Positions 33,555 to 42,027 of a DNA stretch of 64,000 bases are shown here, piece after piece. A program made the translations under genes and the position numbers. Each line of letters opens with the position of its first letter. Position 1 is the first letter of the stretch. Origin of the DNA: UBA1447 sp964612185 (GTDB taxonomy: Bacteria; Bacillota; Clostridia; Oscillospirales; Acutalibacteraceae); contig CAZTCR010000003.1 in the NCBI GenBank assembly GCA_964612185.1, positions 58,248 to 122,247 of the forward strand, in the 5' to 3' direction. Under the pieces are notes generated by a model that ran no database searches, had not been told where the DNA came from, and was given only the letters and a program-made list of their open reading frames with translations.

Positions 33555-34595
33555 GTGGCGAAGATGAACATTACAAAGAATAAAATGCCCATGTGGCTGC
33601 GATATATGATTAACACCGTAGTTTTTGTTGTTCTGTTGACGGGCAGCACGGGATTGGTCAACTCCGGCAGTGTATCGAACTACTATACCAGGGTGCTCAT
33701 TCTGTGCGGCATCAATATGATTTTGGCGCTTTCGCTGAATATTGCCACGGGTTACCTCGGCCAGCTGCCGCTGGGGCATGCCGGCTTTATGGCGCTGGGC
33801 GCGTACGCATCGGCCATCTTTATGCGCGGCGTGACCGTCTCCCCGGATGCCGTCTTTCCCTTGGGCATTCTCATCGGCGGGATGACAGCGGCTTTCGTCG
33901 GCTTTCTCATCGGTATACCGGCGCTGCGGCTGAAGGGGGACTACCTGGCCATCATCACCCTGGGGTTCGGCGAGATTATCCGCGTTGTGCTGCTGAATAT
34001 TGACAGCGTGCTGGGCTTTAAGCTTACTTACGGCGCGGCGTCGCTCAAAAACATTCCGAAAACCACAAACTTTTTTAATACCTTCCTGTGCGTTGCGGTA
34101 ACCTGTTTTGTCATTCATACCATCATGAAATCCCGCCACGGCAGAGCGATTCTCTCCATCCGGGACAATGAAATTGCCGCGGAGGCCTGCGGTATCAACA
34201 CCACCTATTACAAAACATTCGGGTTCACCCTGTCCGCCTTTTTTGCCGGTGTTGCCGGCGCGCTGTATGCGGGATACCTCGGGGTCATTTCACCGGCCGC
34301 TTTCGGTTTTATGAAATCCATCGAGATTCTCGTCACGGTGGTGCTCGGCGGCATGGGTTCGATGATCGGTTCCATCATCTCCGCAACCGTACTCACTGCC
34401 CTGCCGGAACTCTTGCGCGCTTTTTCGCAGTACCGCATGATTGCCTACTCGCTGCTGCTGATTGTCGTCATGATCTTCAAACCGACAGGGCTCATGGGCA
34501 GCTACGACTTTTCCCTGAGTGCCTTGCTCAGCAAGCTCGGCGGCAAACCCAAGCCAAAACCCCTGCCGGAAAAGGAGGACGAACCTCATGAGTAA
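33555..34595 (+). CDS. livM: Branched-chain amino acid ABC permease LivM
   Basis: Encodes about 346 residues with about nine transmembrane helices. LALSLNIATGYLGQLPLGHAG and the loop EILVTVVLGGMGSMIGS are the LivM signatures. The C-terminus is a charged Pro/Lys/Glu tail. The start may be GTG 33555 (AAAGG, 5 bases) or ATG 33564 (AGGTGG, 5 bases). The stop overlaps livG by 8 bases. Confidence 0.95.
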   Translation: MAKMNITKNKMPMWLRYMINTVVFVVLLTGSTGLVNSGSVSNYYTRVLILCGINMILALSLNIATGYLGQLPLGHAGFMALGAYASAIFMRGVTVSPDAVFPLGILIGGMTAAFVGFLIGIPALRLKGDYLAIITLGFGEIIRVVLLNIDSVLGFKLTYGAASLKNIPKTTNFFNTFLCVAVTCFVIHTIMKSRHGRAILSIRDNEIAAEACGINTTYYKTFGFTLSAFFAGVAGALYAGYLGVISPAAFGFMKSIEILVTVVLGGMGSMIGSIISATVLTALPELLRAFSQYRMIAYSLLLIVVMIFKPTGLMGSYDFSLSALLSKLGGKPKPKPLPEKEDEPHE

Positions 34596-35415
34596 ACTGG
34601 TACCCGTCCCCAGCAGGGGCATGGTCCCGGAACGGGACGCGGCAAGCCCGCCTGTTTTGGAAACCCTTCACCTGGGCATTGACTTCGGCGGCCTTGTGGC
34701 CGTGGACGACTTCAACCTGCTCATCGGCCGCACAGAAATATCCGGATTAATCGGCCCCAACGGTGCCGGTAAAACCACGGTATTTAATCTTTTGACCAAT
34801 GTGTACAAGCCCACCCGCGGCACCATCATCCTCGGCGACAAAGATACCGCCGGCATGAACACCAGCCAGGTTTGCCGCGCCGGCATTGCGCGCACCTTCC
34901 AAAACATCCGGCTCTTTAAGGACATGACCGTGGCGGAAAATGTGATGGTCGGGCTCCACCATGACATTACCTACCACATCCTTGGCGCGGTACTGCGCAC
35001 CCCGCGCTATTGGCGGGACGAAAAGAAGGCGCGTGAGCGGGCGCTGGATATGCTTTCCATTTTTAATATGCAGGACATGGGGGACACCAAAGCGGGCGCG
35101 CTGCCCTACGGCGCGCAGCGCCGGCTGGAGATTGTCCGCGCACTCGCGACAAAGCCGCTCATCCTGCTCCTGGACGAACCCGCCGCCGGTATGAACCCGT
35201 CGGAAACGGCGGAGCTGATGGAAAATATCACAAAAATCCGCGACACCTATCAAATTGCGATTTTACTCATTGAACACGACATGAAGCTTGTCATGGGCAT
35301 CTGCGAAGGCATCGCGGTACTGAACTACGGCAAGATTATCGCCAAGGGAACCCCGGACGAAATCAGCTCAAACCCGGCGGTCATTGAAGCGTATCTCGGC
35401 AAGAAGGAGGCGTAA
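34588..35415 (+). CDS. livG: Branched-chain amino acid ABC transporter ATPase LivG
   Basis: Encodes 275 residues. Walker A is GPNGAGKTT, the signature region is LPYGAQRRLEI (a variant of LSGGQ common in LivG), Walker B is LILLLDEPAAG, and the switch His is in IEHDM. ATG 34588 has GGAGG upstream and overlaps the livM stop; a longer open frame starting at 34519 is rejected because it lies inside livM. It supplies ATP hydrolysis together with LivF. Confidence 0.95.
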   Translation: MSKLVPVPSRGMVPERDAASPPVLETLHLGIDFGGLVAVDDFNLLIGRTEISGLIGPNGAGKTTVFNLLTNVYKPTRGTIILGDKDTAGMNTSQVCRAGIARTFQNIRLFKDMTVAENVMVGLHHDITYHILGAVLRTPRYWRDEKKARERALDMLSIFNMQDMGDTKAGALPYGAQRRLEIVRALATKPLILLLDEPAAGMNPSETAELMENITKIRDTYQIAILLIEHDMKLVMGICEGIAVLNYGKIIAKGTPDEISSNPAVIEAYLGKKEA

Positions 35416-35419
35416 TAAC

Positions 35420-36121
35420 ATGCTGCAGGTAAAAGATATCAATGTGTATTACGGCCCCATCCACGCCATCCAGGGCGTTTCGTTTGAGGTCGGGGAAGGT
35501 GAGATTGTCTCGCTCATCGGCGCGAACGGCGCGGGTAAATCCACCATCCTTAAAACCATATCCGGCCTGTTACGGACCAAGACGGGCGAGATTGATTTTT
35601 TGGGCCAAAAAATCAACACGACGGCACCGCACGCGATTGTTCATACGGGCATTGCGCACATTCCGGAAGGACGTCGTGTTTTTCAGCGCATGACCGTGGA
35701 AGAAAACCTGGAGATGGGCGCGTTCACCCAACCGTCCTCCTCCATCCCCAAATCACTTGAGCATGTGTATGAATTGTTCCCCCGCCTCAAAGAGCGCCGC
35801 AAACAAATCGCCGGCACCCTCTCCGGCGGGGAACAGCAGATGCTCGCCATGAGCCGCGGGCTGATGAGCAAACCCAAGCTGATGATGCTCGACGAGCCGT
35901 CCATGGGGCTGTCCCCCATCCTGGTACAGCAGGTTTTTGACATTATCAAAACCCTGCACGCTGCCGGCACCACCATTTTGCTGGTGGAACAGAACGCGCA
36001 GATGGCACTTTCGATTGCCGACAGGGCGTATGTAATGGAAACCGGCAAAATCATCCTCACCGGCACAGGGGAAGAACTCGCGAACAGCGACGATGTCCGG
36101 AAGGCGTACCTGGTCGGGTAG
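35420..36121 (+). CDS. livF: Branched-chain amino acid ABC transporter ATPase LivF
   Basis: Encodes 233 residues. Walker A is GANGAGKST, the signature LSGGEQQMLA, Walker B LMMLDEPSMGL, and the switch His is replaced in VEQNAQ as usual for LivF. The ATG at 35420 has AAGGAGG upstream, four bases after the livG stop. It is the last gene of the liv operon and is followed by a terminator. Confidence 0.95.
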   Translation: MLQVKDINVYYGPIHAIQGVSFEVGEGEIVSLIGANGAGKSTILKTISGLLRTKTGEIDFLGQKINTTAPHAIVHTGIAHIPEGRRVFQRMTVEENLEMGAFTQPSSSIPKSLEHVYELFPRLKERRKQIAGTLSGGEQQMLAMSRGLMSKPKLMMLDEPSMGLSPILVQQVFDIIKTLHAAGTTILLVEQNAQMALSIADRAYVMETGKIILTGTGEELANSDDVRKAYLVG

Positions 36122-36138
36122 AACACCGCGCAATAAAT

Positions 36139-36168
36139 TACCGCCTTGTCGCAACGGACAGGGCGGTA
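36139..36168. terminator. Terminator between livF and the PanE-like gene
   Basis: TACCGCCTTGTC (36139-36150) pairs with GACAGGGCGGTA (36157-36168) with one wobble; TTTCTA follows on the plus strand and AATTTATT on the minus. It can serve both converging genes. Confidence 0.8.
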
Positions 36169-36191
36169 TTTCTAATTCTATCGTTTTGCGG

Positions 36192-37139
36192 TCAATACCC
36201 GGCTTCTATCGCCTTAATTTTTTCATACAGCATCTCATTCACCGGGGATTTTATGCCGTACTTTTTAGACATCGCCAATACGGCGCCTGCGAGCATCTCC
36301 ACTTCGCTGGTTCGCTTCGCCTCCACATCCTGGCGCATGGAGGGTTTGCTGACGGGGTTGAGTGTGCCGACAACCTTGAGCCAGTAAGGGATATCGTCCT
36401 CGGAAATCGCAATCCCCTCTTTTTCCGCGAGCGGAATCACCTCGCGCATGGCGGCAATCATCACATCCCTTGTCTGCCCTTCGTTCTGCGCGTCCGAATA
36501 ATCCCGGCCGAACACCGCGACAGCTTGGTTGATGCCCACATTGAGCATAAACTTGCCCCACATCCGCCTTTTGATGTCCCGCTCAATTTCGTAGGGCAGC
36601 CCCGTTTTTTTAAAAAAAGCCGCGACGGTTTCCACCTTTTCCGGCACAACACCCGGCTGGGCATCGCCGATAAAAATGGTGCCCGAGTTCAAAAAGGTAA
36701 GCCGCCCGCCTTCGTTCACGGCATCCATCCCCTGCGCGACGGTATAAACGATTTGCTCGCGCGGATAGGCTTGCGCGATAATATCCTCGCTGGTGATGCC
36801 GTTGAGCAGGGACACAAAAAGCGTGCCGGGGCCGACCTGATTTTTAACGGCCCGCACCGCTTCTTCCAGCGCGCCGTACTTCACGGCAAAGATAATCAGG
36901 TCCGAAGGCCCGGTTCTTTCCTCCGGCAAAACAAAATTGAAATCACAGCGTTCCCCGTTGCTGTAAATGCCGTCGCGCCGATAACGCTCAATGCGGTCTT
37001 TGTCCGCGATTATCCGCAAATTTTCTTTTGGCATCTGCTTGGCAAAACGCTGCCCGACGAGGATGCCCAGCGCGCCCAGCCCGATGATGGATACGGTTTT
37101 GATTTCTTTGATGATAACTGCCACCTCATTTGTTTTCAT
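36192..37139 (-). CDS. 2-dehydropantoate 2-reductase family (ApbA/PanE) protein
   Basis: Encodes 315 residues. VSIIGLGALGILVG near residue 16 is the NADPH-binding loop, IIFAVKYGAL follows, the catalytic Lys is in MWGKFMLNVGINQ, and the conserved Glu is in SEVEMLAGA. The family reduces ketopantoate in pantothenate synthesis, but many paralogues act on other 2-oxo acids. There are no other pan genes here, so the specific role is open. No strong ribosome binding site is visible before the ATG at 37139. It lies 30 bases after a glycosidase-like gene. Confidence 0.85.
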   Translation of the reverse strand: MKTNEVAVIIKEIKTVSIIGLGALGILVGQRFAKQMPKENLRIIADKDRIERYRRDGIYSNGERCDFNFVLPEERTGPSDLIIFAVKYGALEEAVRAVKNQVGPGTLFVSLLNGITSEDIIAQAYPREQIVYTVAQGMDAVNEGGRLTFLNSGTIFIGDAQPGVVPEKVETVAAFFKKTGLPYEIERDIKRRMWGKFMLNVGINQAVAVFGRDYSDAQNEGQTRDVMIAAMREVIPLAEKEGIAISEDDIPYWLKVVGTLNPVSKPSMRQDVEAKRTSEVEMLAGAVLAMSKKYGIKSPVNEMLYEKIKAIEAGY

Positions 37140-37169
37140 ACGAATTCATGGTTAGTGTCTCACACTGCG

Positions 37170-38243
37170 TCAAGTATTTTTGAATTTTTTTGTCAGCCGG
37201 TAAACCGCTGCCCGGTTTTCATCGCTGACCGTGTTTTCGTTAAAAAACAAGATGCCTTTCAGCCGCCCGTTAGCGCGCCTGTACCCCAGTGCCCAGTCCC
37301 CGATTTCTTCAATAATCTCCGGTGTCTTTTGCCAGATTTTATAGTTGGGCAAGGCTTTGTCGCGCACGCAAAAATGCAACACCGTATCGTTTGGTCCGAC
37401 CCTGTCCAGCAGACCGTCAAAACCGGTTTTGTCCATTTGAAAATGCGCGACATGCGGCACTACGCAGTCCACACCCGCACCCCGGAGTCTGCCCGCATCG
37501 TGTCCCCAGCCGGGCGCGCAGGAGGAATGCAGCCAAACTTCCGTACCGGGCTTGATGTTTTTTATCTTGTCGTTGAGTTCGCTCATCTTCCCGGTGATGC
37601 TGTTCACTTTCCAGTCGTCAAACAGGTCGTCGCCATCGCCGTAAGCGATGATCGGCTCCCCGGTGTCTTTACAAAACTTTTCCGCTGTCGCGTCGCAGTA
37701 ACAGCTCCCGCTCGCATAACTCAGGCGTTCGTAGCCGATGCTCTTCACATTTTTATGATTGTAATACCGGAGCAAATCCGCCATCTCATCGTTTTCCATC
37801 TGCCAAATATCTGCTGTGTCCGGGCAGAAAACCCAACCGCGGTCTTCGCCGTTTCTGCCCCGCTGCAAGGCGGCACCGGGGTAGGCTGCTTTGATTCTTT
37901 CGGGGTTGTAGATGGCGAGGTTGGAAAAAAGCTGGATTTCTATCCCTCTTTTCTCCGCCTCCTCAATCACTGCGGACACAAATTCCGTCTTTGCATCCGC
38001 GTTCAGGCATCGTTTATCCCGGAAACATTCGAGCTTTTTGTTTTGAACCGGCCAGGCGAAGCCGTCGTGCGCGGGGTCAAAATAGGCGTAGCTTGTCATC
38101 ATCAAACTCAGGATGTTCATGCCGTTGGCGGCCATTTCATCCAGGAGTTTGAGCATGTCGGGCAGGGTGTTGCCTGCCGGCCTTTCCGCCTCATAGGTGA
38201 TGCCTATTTGCCAGCCCAAATAGAGTTTGTCGTTTTTGCCCAT
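37170..38243 (-). CDS. Putative glycosidase-like TIM-barrel protein
   Basis: Encodes 357 residues with no signal peptide. LDEMAANGMNILSLMMTSYAY, the IGYERLSYASGSCYC block and the WLHSSCAPGW region have the alternating strand/helix pattern of a TIM barrel with acidic residues at strand ends. The overall form resembles uncharacterised glycoside-hydrolase-like proteins of Clostridia. I cannot assign a GH family. AAAGGAG lies 11 bases before the ATG. It precedes the PanE-like gene. Confidence 0.45.
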   Translation of the reverse strand: MGKNDKLYLGWQIGITYEAERPAGNTLPDMLKLLDEMAANGMNILSLMMTSYAYFDPAHDGFAWPVQNKKLECFRDKRCLNADAKTEFVSAVIEEAEKRGIEIQLFSNLAIYNPERIKAAYPGAALQRGRNGEDRGWVFCPDTADIWQMENDEMADLLRYYNHKNVKSIGYERLSYASGSCYCDATAEKFCKDTGEPIIAYGDGDDLFDDWKVNSITGKMSELNDKIKNIKPGTEVWLHSSCAPGWGHDAGRLRGAGVDCVVPHVAHFQMDKTGFDGLLDRVGPNDTVLHFCVRDKALPNYKIWQKTPEIIEEIGDWALGYRRANGRLKGILFFNENTVSDENRAAVYRLTKKFKNT

Positions 38244-38295
38244 TGATATATTGCTCCTTTACCAACCGAAGAATGATTACTAAAAAATTCATGAC

Positions 38296-39225
38296 TTACC
38301 CAAGATAAACATTTTGATTGTGCCACTCCAAGTAATCCGGATTTGGTAACTGATCCATTCTTTCAGGCAAGATTATCAGCTTGCTTCCATGATGTGCGTA
38401 ATATTCTTTTCCGTTGCCGAAATCTTCTTTTATTCGATGACTTACTTCGACATTTAGTTCTTTGTCGACTGTTAAATAGCCACGGTCAAACAGCGTGTGA
38501 AAGTCTCTCCTCAACAGTATGCCATTATTGATTTCGTGCGGTCCATCCAATGAATATGGTTTTATATGTGCCGCTTCTAACACCGGGAGTGTTTTTTCGC
38601 CTGTTATCGCACATCGTCTTTGATAAGCGTCGGTTATCAACACTTTGAACGCGCCTTGACCTACCCTTGGTTTTATCAGTTGTTCTGGACCGTATCGGAC
38701 ATCCATCTCATCCTCCCTAAGTACATGGGGAATTAGAGAATGCCCGACTAATCTATGCTGCACTTGACTATACAATGAGAGTCCATATGCGTCGGATGTG
38801 TAGTAAGTTTTTCCCTGAACAATATTACTGTTCCAGTTATCCGGTATTTTTATCCAATCTTCCTCATCAAAGAAAAATGGCATCGTCAGAATAATACACC
38901 CAATGTCAGGGTCAGGGTCCGAGAAATGATTTGTCTTTTTATATCTGTAAACCCGGTTGTTTAATTCGTAAAGGCTGTTCGCACCATTCGATACGCCAAA
39001 CGCGTCCCATGCCAGCGATGTCGGCAAAAAAGAAAACTTCAGAAAGTAACCGCCGCCGACTATGTAATCATTCGGGCTGTGTAGTTTAAAGAGAAACATT
39101 TCACCTTCATCAAGCGCCTTGAAGGCAGTTTTACCTCCGGGTTTCCAAAAATTCACTTCTTCGCGCGGTTCCTTTTTTAATGTTTTAAACCAGTCGAAAT
39201 CCGTTACGCCGACAAACATCTTCAC
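38296..39225 (-). CDS. HNH endonuclease with N-terminal PUA/EVE-like domain
   Basis: Encodes 309 residues. The N-terminal 160 residues (GVTDFDWFKTL, GEMFLFKLHSPNDYIVGGGYF) look like a PUA-type domain of the EVE/ASCH group, used in several nucleases to read modified bases. The C-terminus is an HNH_2 nuclease: CAITGEKTLPVLEAAHIKPY, NNGILLRRDFHTLFDRGYLTV. The architecture suggests a modification-dependent restriction enzyme, and no methyltransferase is encoded next to it. The start is GTG 39225, with GGGAG nine bases upstream; a TTG at 39234 abuts that site. It stands apart from its neighbours by about 50 bases on each side. Confidence 0.75.
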   Translation of the reverse strand: MKMFVGVTDFDWFKTLKKEPREEVNFWKPGGKTAFKALDEGEMFLFKLHSPNDYIVGGGYFLKFSFLPTSLAWDAFGVSNGANSLYELNNRVYRYKKTNHFSDPDPDIGCIILTMPFFFDEEDWIKIPDNWNSNIVQGKTYYTSDAYGLSLYSQVQHRLVGHSLIPHVLREDEMDVRYGPEQLIKPRVGQGAFKVLITDAYQRRCAITGEKTLPVLEAAHIKPYSLDGPHEINNGILLRRDFHTLFDRGYLTVDKELNVEVSHRIKEDFGNGKEYYAHHGSKLIILPERMDQLPNPDYLEWHNQNVYLG

Positions 39226-39292
39226 AGTACTCAACTCCCACTCATAATATGTCTCTTCTTATATGTTCGTGTATGAGAACTTTATTTAAACT

Positions 39293-39814
39293 TCACTTCA
39301 TACAAAGTTCTAAATACTCGTCAATCTCTTTCGGGCTGAGTTGATCACCAAATGTCTCCTTGAGCCCCCTTGCAACAACATCCAAATATTTTTTGCTCGG
39401 CGGTTTCACAGGTCTCTTTTTCTTGTTTGTTATAGTATAAATCGGAATGTCTTCCGGCTTTTCGGGGTTCAGTCGAACTCTGTCGCAGTACCATTCGCCT
39501 CCGCATCCTTCCTGACAGCGAACATCACAAAACTGCTCCCATGTAATCAAGTACATCCTTCCGCGTGTTTCCGCACCTTCTTTTTCTTCCAAAAAACTAA
39601 CGCCGCCATTATCCCATTTTTGACTTTCTTTGCCGAAATACATGCGGTAGTTTTTAATCAAATAGGGTTTATTATCTCTCGGCGGTGTTTTATCCTCACA
39701 ACCCTTATATGTGGCGCCATTTTCCTTGCAATACCCACCCTCAATATAACACATAAACCTATCTCGCAGCATATTCGACCCATACGAAACATACCAAACC
39801 AAATCTTCTTTCAT
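39293..39814 (-). CDS. Gamma-glutamylcyclotransferase-like (GGCT fold) protein
   Basis: Encodes 173 residues. WYVSYGSNMLRDRF at the N-terminus is the YGSN substrate-binding loop of the GGCT/BtrG fold, and GRMYLITWEQF matches the later strand. Cys-rich segments in the middle (CQEGCGGEWYC) are unusual and may bind metal. The start at 39814 has GGAGGGG upstream and overlaps the stop of the next GGCT-like gene as ATGA. Members open or form pyroglutamyl-type rings; the substrate is unknown. Confidence 0.8.
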   Translation of the reverse strand: MKEDLVWYVSYGSNMLRDRFMCYIEGGYCKENGATYKGCEDKTPPRDNKPYLIKNYRMYFGKESQKWDNGGVSFLEEKEGAETRGRMYLITWEQFCDVRCQEGCGGEWYCDRVRLNPEKPEDIPIYTITNKKKRPVKPPSKKYLDVVARGLKETFGDQLSPKEIDEYLELCMK

Positions 39815-40236
39815 CTTCTTCCCCTCCACGGTTGTTTTTCATGGCTGACATAGGACGACTCGCTGACTTCGTGCAGATAAACATAGACACCGGCATTGAC
39901 AACCGTTTGGTCGCCGGTTTGCACCGGTTCATAAACCAGACGGTACAGGCTGCCTTCGCCTTCCAGGCGATTGATATGCGCGAGTGTTCCCTCATCCACT
40001 TCAAACAATTCGCCTATAACAAAATCATCCTTGCGCTGCTTAATGCCGGGGTAACTGCCCAAATCATAAAGGGCATAGCCTTTTAAAGTTCCCGCCCCGA
40101 GGAAGCGGCTTTGGCTTAAAAAATAAGCATGGTTGCCATTGCCGCGTATGAGTGTTCCGTACACAAAGATAATGTTGCCCTTTGCATCTTTGGGCTTGCC
40201 TGCCTTTTTTTGCCCTGTTTCGCTTTTCATGTTCAT
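39811..40236 (-). CDS. AIG2/GGCT-family protein
   Basis: Encodes 141 residues. FVYGTLIRGNGNH is the AIG2/GGCT opening, GYALYDLGSYPGI and RLEGEGSLY carry the loop with the conserved acid, and ELFEVDEGTL is typical. GGAGG lies 6 bases before the ATG. It is translationally coupled (ATGA) to a second GGCT-fold protein, a tandem arrangement suggesting that they act on related gamma-glutamylamine compounds. Confidence 0.85.
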   Translation of the reverse strand: MNMKSETGQKKAGKPKDAKGNIIFVYGTLIRGNGNHAYFLSQSRFLGAGTLKGYALYDLGSYPGIKQRKDDFVIGELFEVDEGTLAHINRLEGEGSLYRLVYEPVQTGDQTVVNAGVYVYLHEVSESSYVSHEKQPWRGRR

Positions 40237-40351
40237 TGTGTGCCTCCATCCATCATCGTCCGGCTTCCTTGTTTACAATAAGTTGTTCCGCGCTCAACAC
40301 AATTACTGCCGGCAATTACTATCATACGCATAAACATTAAAAAAACCTTTT

Positions 40352-41683
40352 TTATTTGAACAACTCCACCATCACACCCTGCTCCGGCGCAATGTCCAGC
40401 GATATCCGGCCGTTTTCAACGGGTGTTTCCCCGATGAACCGGAGGCCTTGGGCACTGATGTCATACAGTTTTGCCGCTTTGTACCGGTGCGCGGGCAATT
40501 GCCAAACCTTTTTACAGCCGTTTTTACTGTAGGCAATATAGGTGTCTGTTTTAAAAGTGACAGGCAGCAGCAGGTCATCTTCCGTTTTCATCGTCACGCC
40601 GTTTTTGGATATTTTCTGTTCACGCAGGTAGGATATCGTGCCGTCCCCATACACCATACGCAGTTTTTTGCCGCGGCCGGCGAGTTTTTCCTTCTTCAGC
40701 GTTGCCAGGTAAAAATACGGGATATTATACGCGGCGAACTGCCGCAAAAATTCGTTGTGCCAGGCATCGGGGGCTCCTTCGTCAAGCCGCCACAACTCCT
40801 CGCCGTGGAGGTTGCCGTAGAGGATTTTGCCGTATTTTCCTTTGAGCACACCGCCGGCGTATCGGTCGGGATAAATACGGAATATTTCGCGTTTTTTTAG
40901 TTTGTCCACCCACCAAATTGCCGGCAGCCGCCCGAGCGTGTCGATGGGGTACAGCCGCCATAAAACATTCCGGACAAGGGTGCCGTAGTTCAACCCCGTC
41001 AGCGGGCCTTCCCGGTAGGTGAATTCGGAGGTGATGTCGATGCCGTTTTCAGCCAGATAGTCAATCATCTTTTTCCGGTACGCCTGCATGGTTTTGATGT
41101 TCACCTTTGGCTTGCGGTTGACATAACACTGGAAGTTGTCCACATGCACCGTGCCCGCTTCTTTGACGGGCAGCAGCTCAAACAGCGCCTGCATCCGCTT
41201 GTGAAACAGCCCGCTTTCCCACTCCTCTTTGTAACTGACTTTATAGCAGGGCTGCTCATTGTAGTTTTCTATCGCCGCCGGCTTGCCTTGGCGGTCGCGG
41301 ATGAGGGCGTTGTGTGCCCGGTATTCTGCCATCATCGGGCTGTTGTCATAAGCATCCGCAAAATTGATATGCACGCTGATAACGGTATTGTATTTTTTTG
41401 ACTCTTCAATCAGCCACAGCATACTCCGGAGCGCGGTTGAATCCCCCGGTCTTTTAAGCGCGGGGTTGACCGCGTCAAAGGCAGGATATTTGTCGTCATG
41501 CCCATTGTACTGCCAGCCCACGAGGTAGATGATTTTCGGCGCGCCGAGGGTGAGCGCGTCCACCTGTTTGACGATTTCCATCGTCCGCTCAAAATCGCAG
41601 TCCACCATGCTGCCGCCCTTGCAGTCCGGGCGCGCCATAAAAAGTTTCATCATCATGGTTTTGGTGTAATCGTATCGCGGCAT
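40352..41683 (-). CDS. GH101-like endo-alpha-N-acetylgalactosaminidase-family protein
   Basis: Encodes about 443 residues. IIYLVGWQYNGHDDKYPAF and the strand-end VHVDNF (candidate nucleophile Asp) match the catalytic barrel of GH101, which releases O-linked disaccharide from mucin-type glycoproteins. The protein is far shorter than secreted GH101 enzymes, has no signal peptide and ends in a beta domain, so it should act inside the cell on imported glycan pieces. The start is placed at ATG 41683 (or GTG 41686): AGGGGG lies 9 (or 6) bases upstream. The open frame continues to 41848 but there overlaps the hairpin array and has no ribosome binding site. It diverges from the NanA-like gene. Confidence 0.7.
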   Translation of the reverse strand: MPRYDYTKTMMMKLFMARPDCKGGSMVDCDFERTMEIVKQVDALTLGAPKIIYLVGWQYNGHDDKYPAFDAVNPALKRPGDSTALRSMLWLIEESKKYNTVISVHINFADAYDNSPMMAEYRAHNALIRDRQGKPAAIENYNEQPCYKVSYKEEWESGLFHKRMQALFELLPVKEAGTVHVDNFQCYVNRKPKVNIKTMQAYRKKMIDYLAENGIDITSEFTYREGPLTGLNYGTLVRNVLWRLYPIDTLGRLPAIWWVDKLKKREIFRIYPDRYAGGVLKGKYGKILYGNLHGEELWRLDEGAPDAWHNEFLRQFAAYNIPYFYLATLKKEKLAGRGKKLRMVYGDGTISYLREQKISKNGVTMKTEDDLLLPVTFKTDTYIAYSKNGCKKVWQLPAHRYKAAKLYDISAQGLRFIGETPVENGRISLDIAPEQGVMVELFK

Positions 41684-41734
41684 CACAAATATCCCCCTAT
41701 CAAAACTGTCAGGATGATTATACGAATCTCCATT

Positions 41735-41887
41735 TAAAAGATAGACTTTTCTATCTTTTAATCCGCTGTCACAAGACAGCGGGGGCAGCATTTGCTGCCG
41801 GATATACCGTTCAAGGTTATCTGTCTGCGGCATCAGCCGCAGCGGCAAGCTTTACTTGCCGATTAAAATTGCGTTTGCAATTTTAAT
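41735..41887 (-). promoter_or_regulatory. Leader RNA made of six consecutive hairpins
   Basis: Six perfect stem-loops follow one another, with unrelated stem sequences: 41862-41887 (11 bp, GTTT loop), 41843-41861 (7 bp), 41825-41842 (7 bp, loop of four), 41784-41799 (6-7 bp), 41763-41782 (8 bp, loop of four) and 41735-41760 (10 bp, loop of six). The first three abut without a gap. A promoter at 41898-41926 starts transcription just before the first stem, and the GH101-like ribosome binding site follows the last. I recognise no riboswitch class. Confidence 0.7.
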
Positions 41888-41897
41888 ACAGGATAAT

Positions 41898-41926
41898 ATT
41901 ATATCCGTTCTGCCGTCTTGTTGCAA
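41898..41926 (-). promoter_or_regulatory. Promoter of the GH101-like gene
   Basis: On the minus strand TTGCAA (41921-41926), a 17-base spacer and TATAAT (41898-41903). The start point near 41891 is immediately before the hairpin array. Confidence 0.65.
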
Positions 41927-41959
41927 TGTTTCAAAACGGTATGCCGGCGCAATTTATTT

Positions 41960-41988
41960 TTGACTTTGAACAAACGATATGCTACTAT
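41960..41988 (+). promoter_or_regulatory. Promoter of the NanA-like/GDPD operon
   Basis: TTGACT (41960-41965), a 17-base spacer, TACTAT (41983-41988). It is divergent from the GH101-like promoter; the two -35 boxes are 33 bases apart, so a shared regulator is possible. Confidence 0.65.
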
Positions 41989-42027
41989 TCACCTGTGTAC
42001 TATCATTGAAACGAGTGAGGTTTGATT

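Noticed and set aside
36093..38246. Plus-strand open frame of 717 codons
   Set aside because: It runs antisense through both the PanE-like and the barrel-protein genes, whose motifs are clear.
41684..41848. N-terminal extension of the GH101-like protein
   Set aside because: The frame stays open, but it passes through the hairpin array without a ribosome binding site; AGGGGG at 41693-41698 marks the real start.
41735..41887. CRISPR-like array
   Set aside because: The stems have unrelated sequences; there is no repeated unit or spacer pattern.
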